Assembly: GCA_964030785.1 (NCBI GenBank)
Contig: OZ034967.1
Location: forward strand, 51,365,533 to 51,429,532
Reading direction: 5' to 3'
Length of the DNA stretch: 64,000 bases
DNA from: Siderastrea siderea
Taxonomy: Eukaryota > Cnidaria > Anthozoa > Scleractinia > Rhizangiidae
Numbering within the stretch: position 1 is the stretch's first letter; every line of letters starts with the position of its first letter. A program made the translations under genes and the position numbers. The notes beneath the pieces are model-generated. The model made no database searches. It was not told the DNA's origin and saw only the letters and a program-made list of their open reading frames with translations. Positions 1-11,633 of this stretch are shown piece by piece.

Positions 1-654
1 CTCTGTTCGCTTATGCTTTAAACAAAAGTTTGCAGGAGTGGAGTATTGCTGTAGGAATGCTGGTAGCCAAATGTATTTAACGTCATGCATTAGAGAAAGA
101 AATAAATTCATTTACAGGTAAATTCATGGAACATCGCTCAAAGAACTATGCGTTAAGATGCTAAGCTACAACGTCAAATCACCGTAATAACCCGTCTTGA
201 GCATTCATCAACAAGTTGAAAAGTAAATCACACTTAAGCATGCTATTAACGACAACAAGATATAACAGAAGATCACACTAGTAAACCAGTAGTTTGAAAC
301 TAGGCGTCATCAGATAAGTGGGTTGTTATAATCATCCGGCTGAGAATCTTCCTGAAATAGACTGTTGGTAACAACGACCAACGTACTAAAGGAAGAAAGA
401 TGGTAAATTGTAAGCTCGGAAAAAAATAAGGATAGAATATTCACTTTGTCACGGGCGTGGGACAAAGAAAAAAACCCCGACGGGGATCGAAGCTCGTGAC
501 AAACTAAACATTCCATCTTTTATAATGACCAACACTTCAATAATCTATACGGAAGCCATCATCAGAGTCAAAGTGAGTAGTGAATTGACAGCTGACATTT
601 TGAAGTGTTACCGGAACCATCAGTATTCTAGTAACAGAAAATGCTGTGTCCACC
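1..654. other. Intergenic, no gene seen
   Basis: This lies downstream of the minus-strand vWA gene. The open frames here are short, overlap on both strands and match nothing I recognise. It may include the 3' UTR of the vWA gene. Confidence 0.5.
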
Positions 655-819
655 TCAGTTTTTATTGCAGGCCGCCTCACGGATCGCTTCAAGTTTGGCA
701 TTCAGATCTTTAAAATTGGAGCCTTGTATAACCCGATCCGGGCTGTCAGCGATTTTCAAGAGCTCTGCCTTCTTGATCTTCCTTCCAATGCCCACAGCAA
801 CGCGATGAGCTTTGCTATT
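655..819 (-). CDS. vWA domain, C-terminal (last) exon of the TSP1-vWA gene
   Basis: Minus-strand exon read from 819 down to a TGA at 655-657. It follows a pyrimidine-rich acceptor (plus-strand complement at 820-835) and continues in phase 0 from the exon at 1415-1827. The translation runs VAVGIG, then a Lys-rich turn, ELLKIADSPDRV, and ends near EAIREAACNKN. This is the usual end of a von Willebrand A domain: the last strand VAVGIG, the last helix, and a closing Cys. No donor GT follows the Cys, so I take the TGA as the end of the protein. No clear AATAAA was found further down the minus strand. Confidence 0.7.
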   Translation of the reverse strand, partial: NSKAHRVAVGIGRKIKKAELLKIADSPDRVIQGSNFKDLNAKLEAIREAACNKN

Positions 820-1414
820 CTGAGTTAAAAAAAGGCACACAGGTTTTGTTAACTTTTTGACTTGCTCTTAAAAATTACACCGATAAGCTGAAGGAAAATG
901 TTTTGTTACTTCAGAAATAAGATAGCTCAAGATTGGAAGGCAATTATGTATGCCTGGAATAGGAGAAATAAATTGAAAACAAAGTACCGTAAGAGTGTTT
1001 CATGTGATTTATTTCATACAAGGCAAAACTTATTTACCTCATACGCGTCACGTCACGTTTGTAGAAGATGTAATTTAGCAGTGTACTGGTTCGTGTGTAA
1101 CGCGAGGAAGACGATCATGAAAGCGTTCATGGCGAACTGACATAAGTCAGTTTTGAAAGCGTAATACAAGCATATAATCCAGTCAATCAGCAGCAACGTT
1201 GTCGTTTCTTTATTCATTTTATTACTTACAGCATAAAACTGCTGCAACGCAGCTGCTGTTGAATTTCGTTAATACTCTTTATCAAATTGTTTTTTTTTAA
1301 ATCTAAGAACACGATCTGGTTCTCCATGGAGTATCAAAACTCACCAAACCGACCAAAATAGACGTCATCAACTGAACTCGAACCTGTACAGCGTGTTTGC
1401 AATATTTCACTTAC

Positions 1415-1827
1415 TTGCGGAATCACTTCGCTATAAGGTTTAGCCGTATAATGTAAACCTTCGTCCGTAAAAACAACAGTGACGTCGGGGGAATTTGGAC
1501 GGTCTCCGTTGGCGTTAGAGGCGTTGAAGACAAGTTCTAACGCTTTATCTGTACGCGTGGGCTGACTTAGCTTGTCCTTCTTCATTCTGTCAAGAAGTTT
1601 CATCATGTCTTCTTTGTTGTGAGCGGCAGGGCTGTCAAGGTTAGCTTTTACTTTTGCGTTACCAGCAAACGACACAACTGCCATGTGCGTTGTGTCTTCT
1701 CCGATATTGAACATCGAGACAAAACCCTTGATGGAATCCAACATGGAACGGTAATGGGGTCTTCCAAGGCTTTTCGTTTTGTCGATAACAAGGACCACAT
1801 CAAGTGGAGGAACTTCACACTCAGGTT
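1415..1827 (-). CDS. vWA domain, main exon of the TSP1-vWA gene
   Basis: Minus-strand exon of 413 nt. The acceptor is TTTAG just above 1827 (entry phase 1); the donor GTAAGT lies at 1409-1414. It begins EPECEVPPLDVVLVID and carries a MIDAS-like metal site: D-K-T-K-S in place of DxSxS, a Thr in PTRTDKAL, and F-T-D-E-G in place of TDG. Family knowledge: vWA domains bind ligands through a divalent metal, and coral matrix proteins of the coadhesin type combine vWA with TSP1 repeats. Reading past the donor gives a longer open frame (to 1334), but stopping at GTAAGT joins cleanly in phase 0 to the C-terminal exon at 655-819. The intron to that exon (820-1414) holds nothing else I recognise. Confidence 0.8.
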
Positions 1828-2159
1828 CTAAAGAAAAGAAAATGGAAAATAGCTATGATCCAATATTAATCCACATAGTCCTTGACGATCAGATAATTCA
1901 AACATTGACAAGATGTCGTGTCCAGTCTTGAGCAAGGTTGCTGTTAATGGAAAATGCTTTGGAAACAAAAAATTCATAGTTTCTTTTAAATTCACTGTTT
2001 GCAGGGTTCAATTTTTTAATCAATACATAAGTAGACATATAACCCAAAATTAAGCGTAATACCTTTTTAGTAGCCACATGCACAAATCGATAGTTTAGCG
2101 TGGTTGACTTTAGATAGAGGGTGTCACTCCAAACAATTTGCACTCGCTGAAATGGGATC

Positions 2160-2290
2160 ATGTGTCAAATGGTCGCTTACCGGAGGTTGAAAACAATAAA
2201 AATATCTAAAACTACCACCTCAAAATGTAGTCGCGGTCGCTTACGAGAGGTGGTGACACAGGGGAGTTCGGCTGTATTTCTAAAGCTTTA
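2160..2290. repeat. Fragment of a MITE also seen at 23107-23592
   Basis: Contains GTCGCTTACGAGAGGTGGT and related text, close to the internal sequence of the TA-flanked MITE in intron 2 of the secreted-protein gene. It lies in the intron between the vWA and TSP1 exons. Element ends were not resolved. Confidence 0.4.
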
Positions 2291-2354
2291 AAGATTCCCA
2301 AATCATATCATCTAACCTAGACACCAAATGGAATGAAATTATCTAACTACAAAC

Positions 2355-2537
2355 CACACTCTTCGTTGTTGCATTCCTGGGTATCCGATGCTGGTCCCAG
2401 GTTTTGCTCGGTACAAATCGGCCCGCCATTCGATGGAGGGGGATTGGTGCAGGTTCTTGTACGTTTCTGAACTCCTCCACCACACGTCACACTGCATTCG
2501 CCCCATTCAGACCAATTGGTGTAGTTACCGGACACGG
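2355..2537 (-). CDS. Thrombospondin type 1 repeat exon (second in gene)
   Basis: Minus-strand exon of 183 nt, phase 1 at both ends. The acceptor is TTTTAG above 2537; the donor is GTTTGT at 2349-2354. It encodes one complete TSP1 repeat: [15 protein letters not shown] (Trp ladder and CSxTCG core), then RTRTC, then C-x-EQN and a final Cys pair. It lies between the first TSP1 exon at 3812-3993 and the vWA exon at 1415-1827, so the protein order is TSP1-TSP1-vWA. Such repeats are extracellular adhesion modules. An open frame through the acceptor ([10 protein letters not shown]) is intronic read-through. Confidence 0.85.
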
Positions 2538-3811
2538 CTAAAAGCAAATACGACATTTATCACTGGGTTATTCACTGGCCGTCGCCATGGCGACCGCCGG
2601 GCTCGGACTAGTCATCCGGTTTCGTCTCGGCCAACACAGCCTTTGCAAACTTCTGGCTTCCTCTCGACGGCCACTTAAACTTCTGGTTCCGGTCATGACG
2701 TCATACATTCGTGACGTCATGTAAGGTAAACAACACATAAGCATGTCACATCACAACAGTGGGGCCATTTATACGTCTTATTTTCTCCAGTAGAAATGGC
2801 CCTAACATTACTATGTACGTACGTTTCAACGTTCCATACTTATATGACACAGACCAATCGCTGTTAACCTTGTGGTAGCGATTTTGGTAGCGGTACGTGT
2901 CTTACATGTAACGCATGTGCAAGTGAGCTCGACTCAATGGTACTAATACATTTGACTTTGCCTAAAGCAAAATATGAATAAATAGTTTCACCGCGTGATG
3001 AAGACGGATTCGTCACATTGTCACCCGACGAGTTTAATTTCGCTCGCCTTGATACGATTGACACATTTGTTTCAATAAATGTTTCACCGCTTTATAACGG
3101 CGAAATTGTCATATCACAAAGAAAAGAAACGAACTCCAATTCTTGCAACATGTTTAGTTAGTTTAGTACTCCTTTTTTGCATTTCCAAAGCTAATTGTTC
3201 GTTTTTAGAAAGATTTTGCTGTAAATCGTTACGAATTTTTGCTTTTGCAAGGAGATTTCCGGGTTAGCTAACCGGATTTAAACGTTATGTCATGAGATAT
3301 GCCTCAACGTGTTTGAGCGTGGAGTCACAATTTCGCTTTCCCTGATGATCTGCGCGTGTTTATTAAGCTTTATATCTTGATTTTACTATGCTCACTGTTT
3401 GTATTCACGCTCTAGGCCCAACAGTAAATATTTTCGTCGTCTCTGTGTAAACATTCTCATTTGTGGGGAATTTATCCTGATATTCAACTTTTGAGTTGAA
3501 TTTTCTATTTTAGCAGATTAAATGAAAAGCGATACGAAAGATGAGCTGAGTCATCAGAGTTTTAGCATTCAACGCCATCCAGTAACCCAGTAGTCAAAAT
3601 ATTGTGTCACACGGTCACACTTTTCATCACGCTGATTTGTATGTTGAGCGACGTAAAATACGGAATCGTTAACCTAGGGATGGGGTGGGTCAGAAAGGCT
3701 GGTGAAAATGCCCATTGGGCTTTCTCGTGTAATATAGGAATAGACGATTTAAAGTGAAACTTCTCAAAATATCTCAGTCTTCTTAATAACATTCAGTGGA
3801 ACATCGCTTAC

Positions 3812-3993
3812 GGCAATCCTGTGTGTTGCATTCCTGCTCTTCCTCAGCCGGTCCCAGGTTTTGCTCGATACAACTCGGCCCACCGTTAGATGGAGGGGGA
3901 TTGGTGCAGGTTCTTGAACGTTTCTGGACTCCTCCACCGCAAGTCACACTGCATTCCCCCCATTCAGACCAATTGGTGTAGTTACCCGCACGG
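3812..3993 (-). CDS. Thrombospondin type 1 repeat exon (first in window), 1 nt shorter than its twin
   Basis: Minus-strand exon of 182 nt, almost identical to the TSP1 exon at 2355-2537 ([20 protein letters not shown], closing EQECNTQDC). The donor is GTAAGC at 3806-3811. Just inside the acceptor it reads CCGTGCGGG where the twin reads CCGTGTCCGG, so it is one base shorter and enters in a different phase. Either the upstream exon ends in a matching phase, or this is a decaying exon, or there is a sequence error. No more TSP1 exons and no signal-peptide exon are visible upstream as far as the GST gene, so the 5' end of this gene is unresolved. Confidence 0.75.
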
Positions 3994-4245
3994 CTGGATA
4001 TCGAAAGAAAATAAAATAAGAGGTCAATTAGTGAGTCGTCTTCTGCTTCCCAGAAAAACTGTAACCACGGTTTAAAAGCAAACACTGTCGGGAGAATTTA
4101 TGTACTTAGGGACGGACCATTATTTTTTTGGAGGGGGGGGGGGGGATGAAAATTTTTTCAAGACAAACAATTTTTTTTTGTGTTGTTATCTGTGCAAACA
4201 ATTTTTTTCCGGCTGCATCTTCCTGCAAACAATTTTTTTTGTGTG

Positions 4246-4249
<4 letters not shown>

Positions 4250-4294
<45 letters not shown>
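4250..4294. repeat. (TTA)n microsatellite, with a G-run just before
   Basis: About 15 copies of TTA, preceded by a G tract at about 4130-4144 and by ATTTTTTTT/CAAACA-rich sequence. Frames encoding poly-Leu or poly-Tyr across it are products of the repeat, not genes. Confidence 0.9.
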
Positions 4295-4295
<1 letters not shown>

Positions 4296-4839
4296 ATTTA
4301 TTTATATACGGTTAAAATTCATCAGGTAATCTTATGCAGTAAAAATACCAATCTAAACATTACTGCCTAAAACTGCTTTCCATGAATGCGGTGTCTCTAT
4401 GCCTCTAACTTATAAAAGCATAAAAAGCATAACTGCACCATGGCTTGTTTTGTTTCCTAAAAAAATTGAAAATCTCACATCAAAGTATCCTGAAACATTA
4501 AAACGTGAACGTAATTGCCAGTAATAATATAGAACTGCACCAGCGGCCTTTTCTCCTCTGATCCTAGAGAGGATTGAGGAGCCAAATGAAACAGCGCTTG
4601 CTTACACTTGCGCTTTATTTTGTAGTTTATACAAGACTGGATCCAATTTGCCTTCTTCATGCAAGTGGAAAACAGGAGACTGCTTGCTGTTTAAGTGATG
4701 ATTTATTGAATGTCATCATCAAACCAGCCTAGGACCCTGTTGAAAGACTTGAAAAGCCAGTGCGACTGTTAGTGAATACATGCAACCCAGGAATTTAAGT
4801 TAATCTTTTCTCCTATAGTTAGAGTTTCATTGCACTTCG

Positions 4840-5015
4840 AAGAGTTCTTGATTAGTAATGGTAATTGGACTCAGTGGAGGACAATTCAGGGAGTAATTGG
4901 GCGAGGTAATTTAAATCAGCCGAGCGCGTAGCGCGAGGACGATTTGAAATTACAAGCACGATTACCCCTGAATTTAATTGTACAATACGAAGTCCAGTTA
5001 ATCCCATCTATAAGA
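4840..5015. repeat. Palindromic MITE-like sequence
   Basis: The two ends mirror each other imperfectly: TAATTGGACTC near 4862 and GTCCAGTTA near 4993, with CAATTCAGG and CCCTGAATTTAATTG further in. It looks like a short non-autonomous DNA element upstream of the GST exons. The rest of 4300-6418 shows no gene, only repeat fragments such as the one near 6175-6290 that starts TACAGTCAACTCT. Confidence 0.4.
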
Positions 5016-6418
5016 AAATGCGAGATTAGGAAATCTATGTGCCTTTCAGGGATATATTTTTAATTATCAGTTTTGCAAACAGGGGAGAAACAGCTATAAA
5101 AAGAAAACATTTCAGTGTACCTGATTGACGCGTGCGCAACGTAGTTGTCCGATTACAGCTATCCAATTACAAAAAGTTCTTGTTATAGAAACCATTAATA
5201 CAATAACCTAACTTTAACATTTAATGCTTTCAAGGTCCTCAGAAGAGATTATTTTTAATAAAGGGGTTAGTTACTGATTTTAAGAAACTGTGGTAATTTG
5301 TTGGTGGAAAAGTAAAAAACAGAAATTGGGGTTTATCAGCCAAGTCGATTTGGTAAGTTAGCCACCGGAAAGAGATGACAAAACTGATGTTTGAGTGTTA
5401 AATAACTCATTTGCTCTAATGAATAGCTAACACTCAAAATGTCAACTTTTGAATTAATTGGAGCAACTTTAATAAAGCTTAATAATGGAAAAATTGGAAT
5501 ACACAAGACGTATCTGTAAGCAAACTTCTCAAAACATTTAGAAGCGAATTGCAAGAACAAACCTGTTTTAGAAAGCGTTTACAGCTATTTCAATTGACGT
5601 TGTCAGAAAGCCTATGCGATAAGGTTACTAGGTGATATGGGTAATTTATCTATAAATTTACCTAACTTAGCTATGGCTGACACCTACAGAAAATAAATTA
5701 CATAGGCAAGTGTTTGTGGTACTTTCACCTATCCTATGGCAGTGGCAACCGTGAAATTACAGCTAAATTGCAAAAGATTTTCAGCTACCCATACTATCTT
5801 TTGGTCTTCTAGCTTAACCTTGAGGCTTTAAAATCAGATAAAGCTCTATATAACTTGAACTGTCTTCTGTATTTAATTCTTTTAATACAAAAAAATGTGC
5901 TGATGAATAACAAAAATCCACAGGGGAGGGGACAGGGGGGATGTATAGGAAGCAGGGAGATGGCAGGATGTGGTTCCCCAAGGAGGCAGGAATGGAAGAA
6001 ATAAAGAAAAATCACACTACTTTACACAATATTTTGTAATTGGAAAAGAGCAAAAAAGGCTGGAGCTAATAAAGAAGGGATGGAAACCAAAGGAACCCCA
6101 CCCACCCATCCCATCTCCTATAAAGCAGGGAATAACCAAAAATGGAGGTCAAATAGTTGAGTTGCATCGTTAGTACAGTCAACTCTTGCCTTGCAGATAC
6201 CCCGCTACCACAGAAACCCCTTCATTACGGACAGGAGCTGAAGTCTCAGCAAAGAAAACTCCCACATAGAGCTCCGACTATTACTGTACGTACATGTGTG
6301 CTTTTAAATTGACTGCACTCCCCCCAACCCCTCCCAGTGCCTGGCTGGCATGTAAACGATTACAGTTAAAAAATCAAGCACCCAGCTGCAGTTGCTCAGT
6401 ATCTCTTTTTCCTCTCAG

Positions 6419-6519
6419 ATTACCTGGAAGATTTATATCCTGATAAGGCCAGGCTACATCCAGCAGATCCCTATACAAAATACAGGCATCGAATACTGCT
6501 TGAAACTTTAGGAAGTGCA
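6419..6519 (+). CDS. Omega-like glutathione S-transferase, exon with start of C-terminal domain
   Basis: Acceptor CTCTCAG at 6412-6418, donor GTAAGG from 6520. Encodes YLEDLYPDKARLHPADPY, then helix RHRILLETLGSA. This is the linker between the thioredoxin-like and all-helical domains of omega-class GSTs (an EYLDxxYP-like segment followed by LxPxDPY). It enters in phase 2 (two bases before TAC) and ends in phase 0, matching the next exon. The N-terminal thioredoxin-like domain with the catalytic Cys is not seen upstream in the window. Confidence 0.75.
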
Positions 6520-6602
6520 GTAAGGATTTACAGTTTCTTCCAAATCAGTGTGTTCAAGACAAGGAAGCTCCTATGTGATGGTTTAATGTGGATGGTACTG
6601 CA

Positions 6603-6661
6603 TCACTCACTCACTCACTCACTCACTCACTCACTCACTCACTCACTCACTCACTCACTCA
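6603..6661. repeat. (CACT)n microsatellite
   Basis: About 14 uninterrupted TCAC tetramers inside a GST intron. Confidence 0.95.
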
Positions 6662-6895
6662 TCAACCCCAGTTAGGCATATGGCTGCATGTATGATCATC
6701 TGTGCATACCACATGGGTAACATTTGTAGTGGGAATTTTACCAAACAGTGAAACTTGATCAGTTTCCAGTGCCTAAATTAATAACATACCCAAATTGATG
6801 TTGAACATCTACATGTAAACACCTAAATGAGAAGCCTAAAAGAGGAAACTTTTCACACTCCTGCATTACCAATATTAATTATTCCTTTTTTACAG

Positions 6896-7016
6896 TTCAT
6901 TTCTGCATTTTACAAGAGTGCTAGAGGAGGTACTGAAGAAGCTAAAGAAGAACTCAACAAACAACTGGCTGTCTTTGAAAAGTATTTAAAAGATTTAAAC
7001 ACAAAACTAGTTGGAG
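6896..7016 (+). CDS. Omega-like glutathione S-transferase, middle exon
   Basis: Acceptor TTTTTTACAG before 6896; donor GTAAGC from 7017. In-frame translation FISAFYKSARGGTEEAKEEL, continuing to FEKYLKDLNTKLVGG, which is a helical segment of the GST C-terminal domain. It ends in phase 1 (G of a Gly codon), completed by GT at 7760. The intron before it holds a (CACT)n microsatellite. Confidence 0.8.
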
Positions 7017-7759
7017 GTAAGCTGTAATTTCTCTTTAAAACAAATGATAGGATGAACCAGGGCCGTACTGAATGCACCTTAAATGTTAAATAAGCCACAC
7101 AGACCAGGACAGGCCACGCAGGCAGACTAATGTAGACTTTGTCTATTTTTGAATCTGCACTCTCAAGATCTGTAACCAAAATATACCTAAAGGGGATATA
7201 AATCACCTAAAATGGGCCATGTGACCTGATTTTGATTCTGTCCCCAGAGTGTATAATATAGATGTTTAAACATACGTTGTAGCAGTACATTTACTTCAGT
7301 CTAGTTCTCAGGCTCTCAAAGGGCTCCAAGACAGATAAAAGAATTGCGACTCTAGAGCACCATCACTTAATTCACCTCAGGGCTATATTTAGCCAGAATG
7401 ACCATTTTTGTCTAAGCTCCAAGTAGAAAATGGATTTGGGCTGCAGGCTCCATGACAAAAATGTGGGGGCTCCAGGGCTCCAAAGAACCCCCATTTAGGA
7501 CCCTGAGTCCTGGAAGTAGTGGTAGTTGTTGCTGGAAAACTTAGTAATAACACTTTGACAAAGTAATATTATTAGCTCTGCATTATATAGGATAAAATTA
7601 CAATGTAGAATCTATGGCAAATTCATTTGGTTTGAGAGCTACCTTAACCTCCTCACCTATCTACATGCCTGCCTACCTTCTTACTTGTCTACTAACTTAC
7701 CTACCTACAAATACAATGAATCATACCTGATCTGACCAAGTTGTTCTCTTTGGAAACAG

Positions 7760-8007
7760 GTGATAATCCTGGCATGGGAGACTACCTAATGTGGCCATGG
7801 TTTGAACGTCTTCTTGTTTTGCAACCTGTAAAGCCTGTCTGCGACCTGGACAAATTCCCAGCTGTCTCAGCTTGGTGTGCAGCCATGAGTGAGGTCCCTG
7901 CAGTCAAGGAATGTAGTTATCCAGCAGAAATGCATCTGAAATTTTTTGAAGGTTACAGAGCTGGAAATCCAGATTCCCAGCTCGTTGGCATTGATCGAAA
8001 AGCATAG
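7760..8007 (+). CDS. Omega-like glutathione S-transferase, last exon
   Basis: Acceptor AACAG at 7755-7759 and stop TAG at 8005-8007. Encodes GDNPGMGDYLMWPWFERL, then KFPAVSAWCAAMSEVPAVKE, ending LVGIDRKA. The DYLMWPWFER motif and the P-x-L-x-x-W-x-x-M pattern are typical of omega GSTs, which handle thiol transfer and dehydroascorbate reduction in the cytosol. With the two exons before it, it encodes about 156 residues, roughly the C-terminal two thirds of a normal GST of about 240. Confidence 0.85.
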
Positions 8008-8221
8008 TAAACGCTATAGAGCATTTCTTTAGCAAGTCCTCTCGATTTTTTTTTTTGTGCACTAGTGCTGCATTTCTTTACTAAGACATAGTATGGATTT
8101 TTGGCTGAAAATTATTTATCTGATTCCATTTAGCTAGGGACTACCAGCACTGCCATTGCAATACTATCCGACATTGTCAGCATGCTTCTCATCGAAGCCA
8201 ATTGCTTGTTTTATGATACTC

Positions 8222-8227
8222 AATAAA
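8222..8227 (+). other. Polyadenylation signal of the GST gene
   Basis: AATAAA about 215 nt after the GST stop codon, the only clear signal in the following sequence. Confidence 0.6.
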
Positions 8228-8521
8228 ATTTCATTTGTGACACATACTGGAGGGATGTCCTTCTGGGATAGACATCCATGCACACGCACGCACGAACGAC
8301 GGAACCAAAAAATAGTAAATGAATGAATGAGTGAATGAATGAATAGAAATAATAAGAAATAATAACTTAATTGACCACTCCCGGTGAGGTGCTTTTCAGG
8401 GACAATAAATTACGTTGATCTAAGTGTCAATCTTACATAGCACTGAAAGAGCCACTAAATGGGCACAAGCTAAAATTAAAATAACAAAGGATTATCTAAA
8501 CTGCTTATATAAGAGCCTGAG

Positions 8522-8630
8522 GATTCTTGGGACAGCACACGGTGGCCCTCTCCCCCTCCATCCTTCCCCACCCCCTCCCCAGTCTACGGAATTCCAAAAA
8601 GTCCGTGCGCCGTGTGCTGTCCCAAGAATA
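8522..8630. repeat. Short foldback element with 20-bp arms
   Basis: ATTCTTGGGACAGCACACGG at 8523-8542 is exactly reversed at 8610-8629, around a CT-rich centre. Likely a MITE or the ends of a deleted element, downstream of the GST gene. Nothing else was recognised between 8230 and 9590 apart from a short ATGA-type repeat near 8320-8345. Confidence 0.7.
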
Positions 8631-9589
8631 AACCGTGCTGCTGAGAGAAACTAATCCACAGGAGTTAATCTTGAATCAAATTGTTAGATGAAATCACCGC
8701 ATCTTCCTGCAGACTAACGGCGAGATTCAACAAAACTCCCCAAACAGTCAACGAGACGTCATGTTGAGAACAGGCAGCTTATTGGACTGTGTGTTGTCTT
8801 TTTCTTCTCCTAATTTGGTTAACGAAAAAATGTAACGCGAACTATCAACTTACTGATTTTAAACTTAAATGATTTTTGCAATAGTACATAACCACGAGAC
8901 TGTTTGAAATAATCACAAGTATAACAAAATGTAGAAATACGGCCCACAGGAAAGTATTGGAAACAAAATAAACAAAGAAATCAGAAGTGCCACGGAGTGG
9001 ATGGGTAGGAAAAACCAAAAACCCAAAAAAAAAAAATGCTTGGTAAAAGGGCTATAACTCGAGCGATAGGACACAAGTAACAATTGCGTTGATAAACGTA
9101 TATGTGCATGGAAGAAAAGCCTTCGTTGAAGGTTTACCGTTGGTAGTTACAATCTTGTAACTTTTGTGCTAGAAAATTGCTCGATCTAAAGGCGCGCGAG
9201 GACTGTAGGCCCTTCTAACCTCTCTCCGCCCCCTACTCTGTCTTAGATGCAAAGATCCATATTAATAGAGATAAATATTCACAACAAAAACTGGGCCTAC
9301 GAAAGTTGAACATGCATATATTTGTCCATCGGCAACTAAACAGCCTGCTACAGGATGCCTGATTTCCTTTTCAACTCTGACCGCCTTTTGATGCTAAACT
9401 GGATTTGTCTGATGATGCACTTGATTTGCTTCACAAGTTTCAGTGTTTCCTTTAAACGTCATCTAGTTTCTTCCAAAGGCATTTTTTTGGTTTCCTTCTG
9501 TGACTTTCATTCTATTCCGCTTTTGTTATCTTCTGTTTGTTCTAGGTCTTATTACTGTGGTGGTCAGACACAAAATAGCGGCCTGAGTG

Positions 9590-11400
9590 GGTAAAGCAAT
9601 TAATTCAGTGTTCATTAGCTGTTTCGTGATGTGAGAAGCGTGAAGTGGTACTTAGTTCAACTGGCCCTTTATCTTTCCAATCGGGGAAACATGAAAACAG
9701 TAACGACATGGAAATAGCATCTAAAATTTGCTGATAGTCACCCATTTTGTCACTTAGCAAACAAAGAGCTAATTTCCCTTGTCCGTCTATCACATTTACA
9801 TTTTCGCCTAAGTTCATTATTTATGACTCCATCATTTGGCCCGTCGTTTCTTGGGTTTCAGTTCAATTGGCTTTTCTTGCTTTAACGAATAAAGTTTATA
9901 AAAATGTTAAATGCGGTAATTGAATAGAAATCGGAACAATTCGTGAATGAACTCGAGCTCGTTGACCCCTTAATGTTTTCACTAACCACGTGCAAAACTA
10001 TTACCTTTTACTGAGGTTTTAAATTTGGTGTTTGTTGACAAAACCCTAAAGTGAACGAAAGCTTCTGAGCAGTGTATTCATGTAGTGCTGTTTTTTCTCA
10101 CTACTTTTCAAAATATTCTTTGGCCAGTTATAAACTTGAGTGCTCTTGCAAGTGGAAAGGTTAAAAGCATCTACTGGTGAATTATTCGAGCTTCTGGTAA
10201 CACCCCCATTATGTGCTTCCTAAGATGAGAAGCGCGAAAGGACGAAAAGTGCATTAAGAGGTTTGCAGACTGGTACCAGCAGTTTCACAGCTTTTTCTTT
10301 ATTGTGGTTTTTCCTTCAAATTTCTTTAGTTTTGCATTGCTTTAGACTCTCTATACACTAGAAATAATAAAATAACAAAATAAAATAAAATGAACAAAAC
10401 TCTACTATCGAATTGAAGCGACGGTGTGAAAGTTCCCACACGTTAATCCAGCTGATTCTTCCATCATTAAAACACTCCTGGGCCCTGTAGTTCAAAGAGC
10501 AGGTAAGGAAGGGGCCTCATTGAAATCCACCTTGGAAAAGGATTTCGGCTCGACGAAATCCGTTTTGGATTTCGCGTTTTATTAGGAAATCTGAAATCCG
10601 GATTTTAAAATCGAAATCAAGATTTCCCAATCGAACGGCACCTAAGTCAAGGTAGATCCTATGACTTTAATCCACTCTATAAAATTGAAGCAAGGCAGAC
10701 ATGGCTATTCGAAGAATTGATCATTTCAACTTGGAAAATTTAGATAAAACAACCATAATACTCTAGACACAAATATATCGAAGTCTAAAAAAATGTCAAG
10801 CAATTCGGTCGATCGATTCTATTGTTCGCTTTTGGCCATTCTTGGTACAGTCTAACTTTGTTAAAGAACCGTAATGTTGTACACATCAGGGAGTCAGCTT
10901 AATATTTTATCATGAGACAAATCTTGTCTATCATCGAGAGGTGGTTGTTTAACACAAGTGTTTGCTTAATATTTTAAACAGTTATTATAGAATTCTTAAC
11001 TGGAGCCGGAAGAAGTATAATAAATAGACTTTTTTAAGAACTAGAGGCCTTGTGTCACTGGACACCACAACGAAAATTTTTCTACTTCACGACAACAACA
11101 TGCGAACCACCGGGGAAACAACCCTTTCGCTTGTCTTGTTCTTTTCATCAAAATAATTTCCTATGTAACCGTCTTGGTAGTTCATTTACTAAGATTTGGT
11201 ATGTCAGTTATAAGAAACAACACAGGCGAATAGTGACGAGGTTGATTTTTTCGAACTTCAATTTCCTCACAAGACTAGCCGACCTGTTGACGACTTCTTT
11301 CGAACAATGATGTCAATCGACTCTTCACAGACAGAGTATAAGACTCGATAAGAAGAGAAAGGTTTCTCTTACATTCAAGAAGGTTGGTTTGTCCAAGCTT
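9590..11400. repeat. Duplicated block Q, copy 1 (start of unit 1)
   Basis: Nearly the same sequence recurs at about 29467-31240 and, interrupted by a LINE, at about 40110-43880. A more diverged version recurs at about 32700-33340 and 47180-47830. Landmarks are GGTACTTAGTTCAACTGGCC near 9648, GGACCACAACGAAAATT-like text near 11060, and CTTCTAAGCGAACATTACTC near 11398. No protein homology was recognised; the open frames in it are short. Confidence 0.8.
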
Positions 11401-11432
11401 CTAAGCGAACATTACTCTGAATTTAAAAAATA

Positions 11433-11632
<200 letters not shown>

Positions 11633-11633
11633 G

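Noticed and set aside
1334..1414. Continuation of the vWA frame past the donor
   Set aside because: Reading stops soon after with no domain match, whereas splicing at GTAAGT joins cleanly to the final vWA segment at 655-819.
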